A DNA stretch of 64,000 bases from the NCBI RefSeq assembly GCF_016919245.1, contig NZ_JAFEJA010000001.1, forward strand, positions 5,109,501 to 5,173,500, in the 5' to 3' direction. A model generated the notes under the pieces. The model had not been told where the DNA came from. It did not search any database and worked only from the letters and a program-made list of their open reading frames with translations. Both the position numbers and the translations under genes were made by a program. The stretch is from Streptomyces zhihengii (GTDB lineage Bacteria > Actinomycetota > Actinomycetes > Streptomycetales > Streptomycetaceae). Positions within the stretch are counted from its first letter, which is position 1. Every line of letters begins with the position of its first letter. This document shows positions 25,327-33,096 of the stretch, piece by piece.

Positions 25327-25673
25327 TGGGCGCGCTGCCGGTGTTCCGGTGGCACCTCGCCCCGGACGGCCTGGCGACCCGCCGACAACTCCGCGCGCTC
25401 GGGCTCCGGCCCGGCGGGCAGGACGTCGTCGCCCAACTGGAGCGCCCCCGCAAGCGCCGGGGCCCGCTGGTCGCCTACCTCTACCGCATCGACCACGCCA
25501 AGCCCGTCCGCCCCATGACCCCACGCCGCTGGGCCGCGCTGGAACGGGCGAACGCCGCCCGCCGGCAGTGCCTCGACTGCGGGGCCGATGCGGGCTACGT
25601 CATCCCCGCCTCGCTCGGCACCTGCGTGCCCTGCGCCTACCCCGAAGGGACCAGCGATGGAATCGCTGCCTGA
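25326..25673 (+). CDS. RRQRL-type zinc-binding protein
   Basis: This 115-residue protein has an N-terminal region LATRRQLRALGLRPGG and a C-terminal knuckle in which ARRQCLDCGADAGY and LGTCVPC provide two Cys-x2-Cys pairs. It matches the small RRQRL-motif zinc-binding proteins of Streptomyces elements; here the motif reads RRQCL. The ATG shares one base with the upstream stop. It overlaps the next gene by 17 bp. Confidence 0.75.
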   Translation: MGALPVFRWHLAPDGLATRRQLRALGLRPGGQDVVAQLERPRKRRGPLVAYLYRIDHAKPVRPMTPRRWAALERANAARRQCLDCGADAGYVIPASLGTCVPCAYPEGTSDGIAA

Positions 25674-26046
25674 CATCCCGCGCGTGGTGCAGCTCCCCGA
25701 CGGCACCCACGCCTACCTCCCCGCCCACCCGGCACCGGCCGTGCCGCCCGCGACGTTCGCCGGGCCGCAGGTCGTGCACCAGCACATCCACCAGGCGCCG
25801 CCGGACCGCACCGTGCAGCGCCTCGCCCTCGGCACTGGCATCGGCGCCGGGACCATGGCGGCCGGGGTGTACTTCGGCCCGCTGCTGGTCGGCGTGCTGA
25901 CCGCCATGGCCGCGAACCTCGCCCTGCTCGCGCTTCTCGCCGCCGTGTGCGCCTGGGGCGTCGTCACCGTCGTGAAGTCGGTCGGCGGGGCGGACGGCAA
26001 GGCGGCAGCGAAGACCGTGCGCAAGGCTCGTGGCCGTCGCCGCTGA
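25657..26046 (+). CDS. DUF6251-type small membrane protein
   Basis: This 129-residue protein has a proline/His-rich N-terminus (VVHQHIHQAPPDRTVQRLAL) and a Gly/Ala/Leu-rich hydrophobic block (about residues 62-110) forming one or two membrane helices, then a basic tail. The QAPPDRTVQR(L/V)ALG signature recurs in AICE-encoded DUF6251 proteins as I recall. Function is unknown; it may be part of the transfer or spread complex. GAAGGGA precedes the ATG inside the upstream gene. Confidence 0.75.
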   Translation: MESLPDIPRVVQLPDGTHAYLPAHPAPAVPPATFAGPQVVHQHIHQAPPDRTVQRLALGTGIGAGTMAAGVYFGPLLVGVLTAMAANLALLALLAAVCAWGVVTVVKSVGGADGKAAAKTVRKARGRRR

Positions 26047-26065
26047 CCCGGAGGGAGCCCTGCTC

Positions 26066-26257
26066 ATGACGTTCACGGCAGGTCAGCGGGTGCGGATCGT
26101 CGGGTGTGAGGACGACCCCCGCGCGGCCGGGCGCACCGGCCGGATCGTCGACGAGGTACCGCCCGGCGTGCTGACCGGCGGCCGGTGGACCGTGCACGGG
26201 GCCGGTCTGCTGATCGGCCCCGTGCTGTGCCACCCGCACGAGCTGCGGCCCGCCTGA
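26066..26257 (+). CDS. Small hypothetical protein (beta-rich, KOW-like)
   Basis: This 63-residue protein reads as a short beta-barrel (GQRVRIVGCEDDPRAAGRTG, then GRWTVHGAGLL). GGAGGG lies about ten bases before the ATG. The fold guess is from residue pattern only. Confidence 0.6.
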   Translation: MTFTAGQRVRIVGCEDDPRAAGRTGRIVDEVPPGVLTGGRWTVHGAGLLIGPVLCHPHELRPA

Positions 26258-26263
26258 CGGTCG

Positions 26264-26304
26264 CCTGTCCCCACCCCGCCCTTCCTGGGCCGGGTGGGGG
26301 CAGG
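26264..26304 (+). terminator. Hairpin after the small beta-rich gene
   Basis: CCTGTCCCCACCC pairs with GGGTGGGGGCAGG across a CGCCCTTCCTGGGCC loop. One pair is a G-T wobble. Confidence 0.5.
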
Positions 26305-26339
26305 GAGCCGGACAGTCCGGCCCGGACGGGAGACACGAA

Positions 26340-26576
26340 GTGAACAGCCACGACTACCGCACCGAGGCCGAACGCCTGCTGAACCGGCGCAGGGTCACGC
26401 CGGCCGAGGTCGCGCAGGCCGATGTGTGGGCCCGCCTCGCGACCGCCGCCGCCATCACCGAAGCCGCACAGACCACCCCGGCCGCCCCGGCCGAGGACGC
26501 GGGCATGTTCGCCGACTACGAGGCCGCTGACCAGGCCGAGTACGCCCAGTTCATGGGCGAGACGGAGGGCGTGTGA
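26340..26576 (+). CDS. Small hypothetical AICE protein
   Basis: This 78-residue acidic protein (TEAERLLNRRRVTPAEVAQADVWARLATAAA) is predicted to be mostly helical. GGGAG lies 13 bases before the GTG. It overlaps the next gene. No function recognised; it commonly sits just upstream of traB in related elements. Confidence 0.62.
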   Translation: MNSHDYRTEAERLLNRRRVTPAEVAQADVWARLATAAAITEAAQTTPAAPAEDAGMFADYEAADQAEYAQFMGETEGV

Positions 26577-26779
26577 TGGCCAAGCGCTACGACGACGAAC
26601 CTCGGATGACGGCCGCAGAGACGGCCGAAGTCGCTTACTACGTGGCGCGGATGGCCAAGCGGGGCATCGCGGGTGAGCACGTCTACCAGGGCGACCTGGA
26701 GCGCAAGGTCGAGCGCGTCATCGACCGCGCCCGCAAGCGCGAGGAACGCGACGCGAAGAGGAACAGCGCGGGCAAGTAG
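26576..26779 (+). CDS. Small basic hypothetical AICE protein
   Basis: This 67-residue helical protein is rich in Lys/Arg at the C-terminus (ERKVERVIDRARKREERDAK). The ATG shares a base with the upstream stop codon (TGATG). A GTG three bases earlier is an alternative start. Function is unknown. Confidence 0.6.
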   Translation: MAKRYDDEPRMTAAETAEVAYYVARMAKRGIAGEHVYQGDLERKVERVIDRARKREERDAKRNSAGK

Positions 26780-26866
26780 TTGTGCCCCGGGACGGCCGCA
26801 CCCGGCCAAGGAATCCGGCCGTCCCGGGCCCCTGACCACCCAACTGAGCAGCAGGAGAGACCCAGC

Positions 26867-29005
26867 ATGACGGAGAACGTCGTTCCCCTGTTCAAGAACC
26901 CCACCACCAGCACGGACGAGCCGCCGGCAGAAGCCGCGGCGCCGGTCCTGATCGTGGTCGACGAGCCGCCGATGGTGCGGCCGGTGCCGTTGTGGGTGCG
27001 CACCGGCCGCACCGCCCGCACGATCGCCACGCACGAGCGCACCCGGACGGCGGCCGGTGTCGTCGTCCGGCACGGCTCGTACGTCCTCGGCGGCACGCGG
27101 GTCGTGGCGAAGCGGGCGTGGGACGGCCGCACGGCGGCCCGGTACGAGCGGATGATCCGGGCGGCGGAGGCGGCCGGGAACTACGAGGCTGCCGCCGACT
27201 GGGAGGCCCGTGGCGCAGCGTTCCGCGCGGCCCGTCACAAGCGGCGCATGGATCTGATCACGTCGCCTGAGCGGTTGGCGAAGAACGCCGCCTACGGCAC
27301 CGGCGGCACCATCGGCGGGCTGCTCCTGGTCGGCATCGCCCTGGCCATAGCGACCAAGGACCCTGCGGACGTGGTCACGCCGCTGATGGCGCTGGTCGAC
27401 CTGATTCACTTCCTGGTCGTCTTCGTCACCGTCATGTGGGGCCCGCTCGTCGCGGTCGGCCCGTGGCTCGCCCTCGCGGGGGTGTGGGCCGTCGGCCGGC
27501 ACCGGCAGGCCGCCCCGAACTGGGCCCTCCCGGCGACCGCGCGGAGCACGGATGGTGAGCCCATCACGCCGTCGATCGTGGTCAAGGCCCTGCGCGACCT
27601 CGGCATCGGACCGCTGCGGAACGCCATCAAGGAGATGGGCGACGCCGGAGCGTCGATGCTCGGACCGATCCGGATCGCCGGGTGCGGGGTCGAGGTCGAC
27701 GTGACCCTGCCCTCCGGAGTGGCCACGAACGAGGTGCAGAACAAGCGCCGCAAGCTCGCCGAGAACCTGACCCGGCACGAGCACGAGGTGTTCATCACGA
27801 TCCCCGAGGCGGCACGGACGGTGCGGCTGTGGATCGCCGACTCGGGGGCGCTGGACGAGCCGATCGGCCCGTCCCCGCTGGTCACCGACGAGACGCTGAC
27901 CGCGAACTACAAGACCGGTCGGGCCCCATGGGGCCAGGATCTGCGCGGTGACGCCGCTGAGCTGAGCGTCTACCAGCGCCACCTGCTGGTCACGGGCCTG
28001 TCCAACCAGGGCAAGACGGCCGCCCTGCGGGCGCTCGCCCTGTGGCTGGCGCTGGACCGCACGGTGCAGTTCTGGATCGCCGACCTGAAGGGCATCGGCG
28101 ACTGGGCCCCGTTCGACGGCATCGCGAAGGTCCTGATCGAAGGTCCCTCGGACAGCCACTGCATTCAGGCGACCGAGATGGTTGAGGACGCGGTCGAGGA
28201 GATGAACCGTCGGATCGAGGAGCGCCGGCAGAACCCGACCGTGGTGTTCGAGCCGCTGATCGTGGTGGTCGATGAGGCGCAGAAGGCGTTCATGTGCCCG
28301 GCCAAGGGCGAGGACGGCCGCCCCTACGGAGGAGCCAAGGCCACCTCCCGGTACTTCATGGCGGTGCGTGAGATCCACAACCAGGGCCGTGCGGTCGACG
28401 TGCTGATGTGGCAGGGCACGCAGGACCCCACCGACCAGAACCTTCCCAAGCTGGTCCGCGAGGGTGCCCACACCCGTGCTTCCCTCGTGGTCGGCACCGA
28501 ATCGCAGGCAGAGATGGCGCTCGGAGCCAAGGCCGTCAACGCCGGCGCGGCCCCGCACCTGCTGCGCCAGGGACTGGACAAGGGCACCCTCGTGGTCGCC
28601 TCCGACGGCATCGCCATCCCCGCCGGCCAGTCCTCCATCACCGTGCGCACCCACTTCATCGACGACGAGCCGGCCGCCGAGATTGCCGCTCGGGCGAAGG
28701 CCCTGCGCGACGGAGTGGCCACCCTGCGCGCCATCGAGCGCACCGAGGAGCGTGACGCGCTCGCCGACGTGGCGGCCGTCATCGGCGACGCGGCGCGGCT
28801 GCGCACCGATGAGGTGCTGAAGCGGCTGCACGCGCTGGACACGGCCGTCTACCGCGAGTGGAACAACGGCCGCCTGAAGCGGCTGCTGGAGGAGCACGGC
28901 GAGGAGCCGAAGAAGTCCCACGGGGTCATGGTCGTGCGCCGCGACGACCTGGCCCGCGCGCTCGCCAACCGCGACGCAGATGGTTCCGCTTCCGCCTCCC
29001 TGTAG
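26867..29005 (+). CDS. traB: FtsK/SpoIIIE-type conjugative DNA translocase (TraB/TraSA)
   Basis: This 712-residue protein has two membrane segments (about residues 142-162 and 175-210) followed by a cytoplasmic FtsK-like motor with Walker A GLSNQGKT (377-384) and Walker B VVVDEAQK (Asp469, Glu470). The C-terminal ~60 residues are basic and helical, fitting the winged-helix domain that reads the clt repeats. Such proteins move double-stranded plasmid or AICE DNA between mycelia as a hexameric pump, without a relaxase, and none is present. AGGAGA precedes the ATG. Confidence 0.93.
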   Translation: MTENVVPLFKNPTTSTDEPPAEAAAPVLIVVDEPPMVRPVPLWVRTGRTARTIATHERTRTAAGVVVRHGSYVLGGTRVVAKRAWDGRTAARYERMIRAAEAAGNYEAAADWEARGAAFRAARHKRRMDLITSPERLAKNAAYGTGGTIGGLLLVGIALAIATKDPADVVTPLMALVDLIHFLVVFVTVMWGPLVAVGPWLALAGVWAVGRHRQAAPNWALPATARSTDGEPITPSIVVKALRDLGIGPLRNAIKEMGDAGASMLGPIRIAGCGVEVDVTLPSGVATNEVQNKRRKLAENLTRHEHEVFITIPEAARTVRLWIADSGALDEPIGPSPLVTDETLTANYKTGRAPWGQDLRGDAAELSVYQRHLLVTGLSNQGKTAALRALALWLALDRTVQFWIADLKGIGDWAPFDGIAKVLIEGPSDSHCIQATEMVEDAVEEMNRRIEERRQNPTVVFEPLIVVVDEAQKAFMCPAKGEDGRPYGGAKATSRYFMAVREIHNQGRAVDVLMWQGTQDPTDQNLPKLVREGAHTRASLVVGTESQAEMALGAKAVNAGAAPHLLRQGLDKGTLVVASDGIAIPAGQSSITVRTHFIDDEPAAEIAARAKALRDGVATLRAIERTEERDALADVAAVIGDAARLRTDEVLKRLHALDTAVYREWNNGRLKRLLEEHGEEPKKSHGVMVVRRDDLARALANRDADGSASASL

Positions 29006-29028
29006 CGGGGAGCAACACCCGCCGCTGC

Positions 29029-29117
29029 CGGGGAGGCGGGGAGAACTCCCCAACAGCCTCCCCCAACCGCCTCCCCCACTCTGATCAGCGAAAACACCCC
29101 TTCGGGGAGGCGGGGAG
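29029..29117 (+). repeat. G-rich direct repeats after traB, candidate clt transfer site
   Basis: CGGGGAGGCGGGGAG occurs exactly at 29029-29043 and 29103-29117, with inverted CCTCCCC-type relatives between (about 29058-29078). The clt sites recognised by TraB in Streptomyces plasmids are short direct repeats near tra, so the position fits. Sequence alone cannot prove it. Confidence 0.45.
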
Positions 29118-29216
29118 GCACCGCAGGTCAGGACCCCGAAACCCCCTCCACAAGCCCCCGGCAAGGGGGTACTGCTCCCTCCCCGCTCCACCCGGAGCGC
29201 AGATTCCGCATACGCC

Positions 29217-29257
29217 GAGAGCGGCCCCCAATCCGTCCAAGAACCGGGGCCGCTCTC
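29217..29257 (+). terminator. 12-bp perfect hairpin before the methyltransferase gene
   Basis: GAGAGCGGCCCC (29217-29228) pairs with GGGGCCGCTCTC (29246-29257). It is followed by GTCTACC and would end the traB transcript. Confidence 0.7.
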
Positions 29258-29292
29258 GTCTACCAGCATCCAGAGAACTGGAGACACCAAGG

Positions 29293-30021
29293 ATGACCCA
29301 ACCCACCACGATCCGGCGAGAGCACGGCCGCCGGCCGTTGCTGCTGGACCTGTTCTCCTGCGCCGGCGGCGCAGGCATGGGCTACCGGCGGGCCGGGTTC
29401 GACGTCGTCGGCGTCGACATCGTCCCCCGACCGAACTACCCCTTCACCTTCCACCAGGGCGACGCGCTCGCCTTCCTCACAGCCCTCATCACCTCCGGCA
29501 AGATCCGCTGCTTCGCAGCCGTGCACGCCTCGCCGCCGTGCCAGGCCGGATGCGCGCTCACCGTCGGCACCAACGCCTCACAGGGCTGGGGCGGCACCCA
29601 CATCGACCTCGTCCCGCCCACCCGGGCGCTGCTGGAACAGACCGGTCTTCCGTATGTGATCGAGCAGCCGAACGGCCGCGCGGAAATCCGCAAAGACCTC
29701 TCCCTGTGCGGGGAGATGTTCTCGCTCGGGGTGCTGCGGCACCGCAACTTCGAACTCGGCGGCTGGACCATCGAGCAGCCCGCCCACCCCAAGCACCGGG
29801 GGCGTGTGCGCGGCTACCGGCACGGCCGCTTCTACGACGGCCCCTATGTCGCCGCGTACGGATCCGGCGGCGGGAAGGCCACCGTCCCGGAGATGCAGAC
29901 CGCCATGGGCATCGGCTGGACCGACGTCCGCGAGGAACTGACCGAAGCCATCCCGCCCGCCTTCTCCGAGCACATCGGCCGCGCCCTGCACGCCACCCTC
30001 CGGACGGGGGTTGCGGCATGA
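29293..30021 (+). CDS. Solitary C5-cytosine DNA methyltransferase-like protein
   Basis: This 242-residue protein has motif I DLFSCAGGAGMGYRRAGF (from Asp19) for S-adenosylmethionine and motif IV ASPPCQ with the nucleophile Cys83. It ends with AIPPAFSEHIGRAL, like motif X. It is shorter than typical C5 methyltransferases (300-400 residues) and has little room for a target-recognition domain. No restriction enzyme lies nearby, so it may protect the element from host restriction during transfer, or may be a degenerate family member; both are inference. GGAG lies ahead of the ATG. It overlaps the PrimPol gene by 4 bp. Confidence 0.82.
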   Translation: MTQPTTIRREHGRRPLLLDLFSCAGGAGMGYRRAGFDVVGVDIVPRPNYPFTFHQGDALAFLTALITSGKIRCFAAVHASPPCQAGCALTVGTNASQGWGGTHIDLVPPTRALLEQTGLPYVIEQPNGRAEIRKDLSLCGEMFSLGVLRHRNFELGGWTIEQPAHPKHRGRVRGYRHGRFYDGPYVAAYGSGGGKATVPEMQTAMGIGWTDVREELTEAIPPAFSEHIGRALHATLRTGVAA

Positions 30022-30854
30022 GCGACCACCTGAACGTCGCGCTCGGGCTCGCCGCCCTGGGCGTGCCGGTCCTGCCGCTGCGGGCCGGGAAGGTCCCGTT
30101 CGGCAACTGCCCCGACTGCCGGGACAACGCCTGCGGCGGCCGGCCGAACATGAAGACCGCCGGGACCTGCGCGTGCCCGCGGCCGTGCCACGGCTGGGCC
30201 GCCGCCAACACCGACCCCGTCATCCTCGGGTCACGGGAGTGGGCGGCACCGTGGCGCACCGCGGGCGCCGTGGCCTACCACCCGGGCGGGGCCGGGCTCA
30301 CCGTCGTCGACCTCGACGACACGGACGCCATCGGCTGGGCCCGCGCCGCGCTCCCGCCCACCCGCACCGTGGCCACGACACGGGGCGAGCACTGGATCTA
30401 CCGGGGCGTGATGCGGTCCGTGAACGCGGTTCGGCCGGGCGTGGACATCAAGTCCACGATGTCCTACACCCGCTACCTCGGCCCCGGCACCGGCACCATG
30501 ACCGCCCTCCCGGACACGGTGCGCGCGCTCGCCGAGCGGGCCCCCACGGTTCGGCCGGCCCCATCCGCCGCAGATCCGGCAGTGCCGGTCGGCGGCGGGG
30601 AGTGCCGCCACCGCTCCCCGGTCTTCCTGGAGCGCGGCGTCGCCATGGCGGAGCAGCGCATCACCGAGGCCCGAACAGCCATCCACGCGACCGTGTACCG
30701 GACGTTCCTCGCGGTGCTGTCCACGCATGGCCGGTGCGGCTGCCTGAGCGAGACGCACGTTGCCCGGCTGTTCACGGCCGCGCAGACCCGGGGCGAGAGC
30801 CTGCGGCACTGCACCGACGCGTGGACCAACGCCCGCACCGCACTGGGGATGTGA
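30018..30854 (+). CDS. Bifunctional DNA primase/polymerase (PrimPol) replication protein
   Basis: This 278-residue protein starts with the PrimPol pattern NVALGLAALGVPVLPLRAGK, then a Cys/His cluster (NCPDCRDNACGG ... CACPRPCHGW). Catalytic acidic residues follow in GAGLTVVDLDDTDA, with TTRGEHWIYRG and VDIKSTMSYTRYLGPG. It would prime and copy the excised element. It lies directly upstream of the helicase gene, as in AICEs that use a Prim-Pol initiator instead of a RepSA-type protein. ATGA overlap with the methyltransferase gene. Confidence 0.88.
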   Translation: MSDHLNVALGLAALGVPVLPLRAGKVPFGNCPDCRDNACGGRPNMKTAGTCACPRPCHGWAAANTDPVILGSREWAAPWRTAGAVAYHPGGAGLTVVDLDDTDAIGWARAALPPTRTVATTRGEHWIYRGVMRSVNAVRPGVDIKSTMSYTRYLGPGTGTMTALPDTVRALAERAPTVRPAPSAADPAVPVGGGECRHRSPVFLERGVAMAEQRITEARTAIHATVYRTFLAVLSTHGRCGCLSETHVARLFTAAQTRGESLRHCTDAWTNARTALGM

Positions 30855-30858
30855 ACTC

Positions 30859-32334
30859 GTGTCCGACGACGACAAGAACCCTGCACGGCAGATCATCACC
30901 GACTACGCGCAGACGCACTTCCGGTACTTCCGCACCGCCGACGGCACCGTCTACGCCCAGCGCAACGGCCACCCGGTGGCGCGACCGATCCGCTCGCAAG
31001 GCACCACGGGCAGCCACCGGCAGGAACTCATGGTCGGCCTGTTCCGTGACGGGCTCGGCGTGTTCAACGGAACCGCGCTCAAGGAAGCACTCGACCTCAT
31101 TGAGGCCCTGGCGCTCACCGAGGAGACCCAGGCCGTGCACATCCGCGTTGCGCCCGGCTTCGACGGTGCCACCTGGCTCGACCTCGGTCGCACCGATGGA
31201 CAGTCCGTGCGCATCCACCCCACCGGCTGGACCGTCACGGTGCCCGACCCGCGTGAGGTGTGCTGGCGGCGCACCCAGCTCACCGGCGAACTCCCCCTCC
31301 CCGTCAAGGACACCGACGGCAAGGGCATCGACCTGCTCTTGAGGCTGACGAACTTCGCCACGGCGGAGACCGAGTGCCTGGCTCTCGCCTGGCTGGTCGG
31401 CTGCCTGGGCCCGTCCGTCCCCGTCCCGGCCCCGTTCCTCACCGGCCCCCAGGGCGCGGGCAAGTCCACCGCCGGGCGGATGCTCGTGCGCATCATCGAA
31501 GGCATGAGCGGCGATCTGCGCCGCGCCCCGAAGGACGAGGAGAACCTGACGGCCGCCGTCGCCGCCGGATGGGTCACCGCCCTGGACAACCTCTCCCACA
31601 TGACCCCCGACCTCTCCGACGCCATGTGCTGCATCGTCACCGGCGCCGAGAACGTCAAGCGCGCCCTGTTCACCGACGGCGACGTCTTCCGCGCCCGCTA
31701 CCGCCGCCCCATGCTGCTCACCGGCATCGACGTCGGCGTCATCCGCCCCGACCTCGCCGAACGCCTCCTTCCCCTGCGGCTGGAACGCCCGACGGTGCGG
31801 CGCACCGAAGCGGAGCTGTGGACGGAGTACGAAGAGGTGCTGCCCGTCATCCTCGGCTCGCTGCTGGACCTGACGGTGCAGGTGCGGGCCGCCCAGGCAG
31901 ACATCCCGACCGACCTCCGGATGGCCGACTTCGCCCACCTGTGCGCGCAGCTCGACACCGCGACCGGCTTCAGCTCCCTCGCCGCCTACCGGGCCAGCCT
32001 GGACGACCTCAACGACGACGTCATTGAAGGCGACCTGCTCGCGCAGACGGTGCTGAAGCACGCCGCCGGCATGACGCCCGGCGAAGAGACCCGCATGTCG
32101 TCCTCGGAATGGCTGTACGCCCTCACCGGCCTCTACAGCGGCGACGACTGCCGCGCCCTGCCCAAAGGCTGGCCCACGACGGGCAAGGTCCTCTCCGACC
32201 GGCTCAAGCGCCTCCAACCCACCCTCGCCGCCCGCAGCGTGGTCGTCGACTGGGGCCGCACCGGAGCCGCCCGCTACATCGCCATGACCCGCCCCGCAGC
32301 GCCGCCCGCACACCAGCAGGACCCGCTGCACTGA
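30859..32334 (+). CDS. Replicative helicase-like ATPase (phage/plasmid primase-helicase type)
   Basis: This 491-residue protein has an N-terminal ~190-residue region of unknown fold, then Walker A TGPQGAGKS (195-203, Lys202) and Walker B VTALDNLSH (Asp243). The sensor-type segment ARYRRPMLLTGID and RPDLAERLLPLRL follow, the pattern of plasmid and phage superfamily 3-like helicases. It would unwind the origin and work with the upstream PrimPol. The GTG start lies 5 bp after the PrimPol stop, preceded by GGGGAT. The iteron array 190 bp downstream is its likely target or that of PrimPol. Confidence 0.82.
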   Translation: MSDDDKNPARQIITDYAQTHFRYFRTADGTVYAQRNGHPVARPIRSQGTTGSHRQELMVGLFRDGLGVFNGTALKEALDLIEALALTEETQAVHIRVAPGFDGATWLDLGRTDGQSVRIHPTGWTVTVPDPREVCWRRTQLTGELPLPVKDTDGKGIDLLLRLTNFATAETECLALAWLVGCLGPSVPVPAPFLTGPQGAGKSTAGRMLVRIIEGMSGDLRRAPKDEENLTAAVAAGWVTALDNLSHMTPDLSDAMCCIVTGAENVKRALFTDGDVFRARYRRPMLLTGIDVGVIRPDLAERLLPLRLERPTVRRTEAELWTEYEEVLPVILGSLLDLTVQVRAAQADIPTDLRMADFAHLCAQLDTATGFSSLAAYRASLDDLNDDVIEGDLLAQTVLKHAAGMTPGEETRMSSSEWLYALTGLYSGDDCRALPKGWPTTGKVLSDRLKRLQPTLAARSVVVDWGRTGAARYIAMTRPAAPPAHQQDPLH

Positions 32335-32363
32335 CCGCGCCACCGCGGCGCTGCTTGGACAAG

Positions 32364-32406
32364 CAAGAAGAGCACCCGGCGCCACGCGGGGGAGGTGCTC
32401 CTCTTG
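32364..32406 (+). terminator. Hairpin after the helicase gene
   Basis: CAAGAAGAGCACC (32364-32376) pairs with GGTGCTCCTCTTG (32394-32406) with one mismatch, 30 bp past the stop. Both arms are less GC-rich than other hairpins in the window. Confidence 0.6.
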
Positions 32407-32524
32407 TAGTTCGGCGGCTCGCCGCCGCCGATGGTCGCGCCGCGAAGCGGCTCCCCAATGCACTTCCGAAGCCGCACCGGCACCACTACAGACACCCCTC
32501 CCTCTTTTTCCTAAGTAGGAGAAC

Positions 32525-32734
32525 CTGCGTCACCTGCGTCACCAGACGGCCCGAAACGGCCGGTGACCAGCCACAACGGCAGTGACGCAGAGCCCGAATC
32601 CTGCGTCATCCCGTGTCACCTGCGTCATGGGTGACGCACGCCCTGCGTCACCCATGACGCACCCGCACCCCGCTGCGTCACGACAAACCCGCAGGCCAGA
32701 CGCGCGCAGTGACGCAGATGACGCAATGACGCAG
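32525..32734. repeat. Iteron array: 12 copies of TGACGCA/TGCGTCA, candidate AICE replication origin
   Basis: The 7-mer TGCGTCA occurs in forward orientation from 32526, 32535, 32602, 32621, 32644 and 32674, and its complement TGACGCA from 32583, 32632, 32655, 32710, 32719 and 32727. The centre is a perfect 18-bp inverted pair (32621-32638 and 32644-32661), each half itself made of two facing copies. No comparable density occurs elsewhere in the window. It lies between the replication genes and xis, a plausible position for an origin or for a regulatory site controlling xis-int. Confidence 0.78.
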
Positions 32735-32796
32735 AAATCCCAACCTCGGACACACACGCGCCCTGCCCGGCCCTGACGCCACGAGGAGTGCACCGG

Positions 32797-33015
32797 ATGA
32801 ACCCGTCCCACCCAGACCATGAGGACCCGACGCTGATCCTGCTCAAGGTGGAAGAGGCGGCCCGACGCCTTCGTATCGGCCGCACCACCTGCTTCGCGCT
32901 GATTCGCTCGGGAGCACTTGAGTCCCTGCTCATTGGTGGACTCCGGCGAGTCCCCGCTGATGCCCCGGCCGCGTACCTCGCTCGCCTTCGGGCCGAGCAG
33001 CAGCGCGCCGCCTGA
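32797..33015 (+). CDS. xis: Excisionase (Xis), MerR-like helix-turn-helix
   Basis: This 72-residue protein carries the HTH_17/MerR-type excisionase pattern: LLKVEEAARRLRIGRTTCFALIRSGALESLLIG then GLRRVPADAPAAYLARL. It bends attachment-site DNA and steers the integrase to excision. The ATG has AGGAG eight bases upstream; the GTG 9 bp earlier does not. It lies 81 bp before int in the same direction. Confidence 0.9.
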   Translation: MNPSHPDHEDPTLILLKVEEAARRLRIGRTTCFALIRSGALESLLIGGLRRVPADAPAAYLARLRAEQQRAA

Positions 33016-33096
33016 TCGCTGAGAACCGGGACGCCGCCTCATGGTGGGGCGGTGTCCTGGTCGTTTCCGCAATCCCCCGACCGAAGGAGTCCGCCC

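Noticed and set aside
32525..32734. CRISPR array interpretation of the repeats
   Set aside because: The repeats are 7-8 bp in both orientations with irregular short spacing, with no uniform spacers and no cas genes.
32582..32776. 64-residue forward frame over the iteron array
   Set aside because: It is the translation of repeated TGACGCA units and lacks a ribosome site. The DNA repeats explain it.
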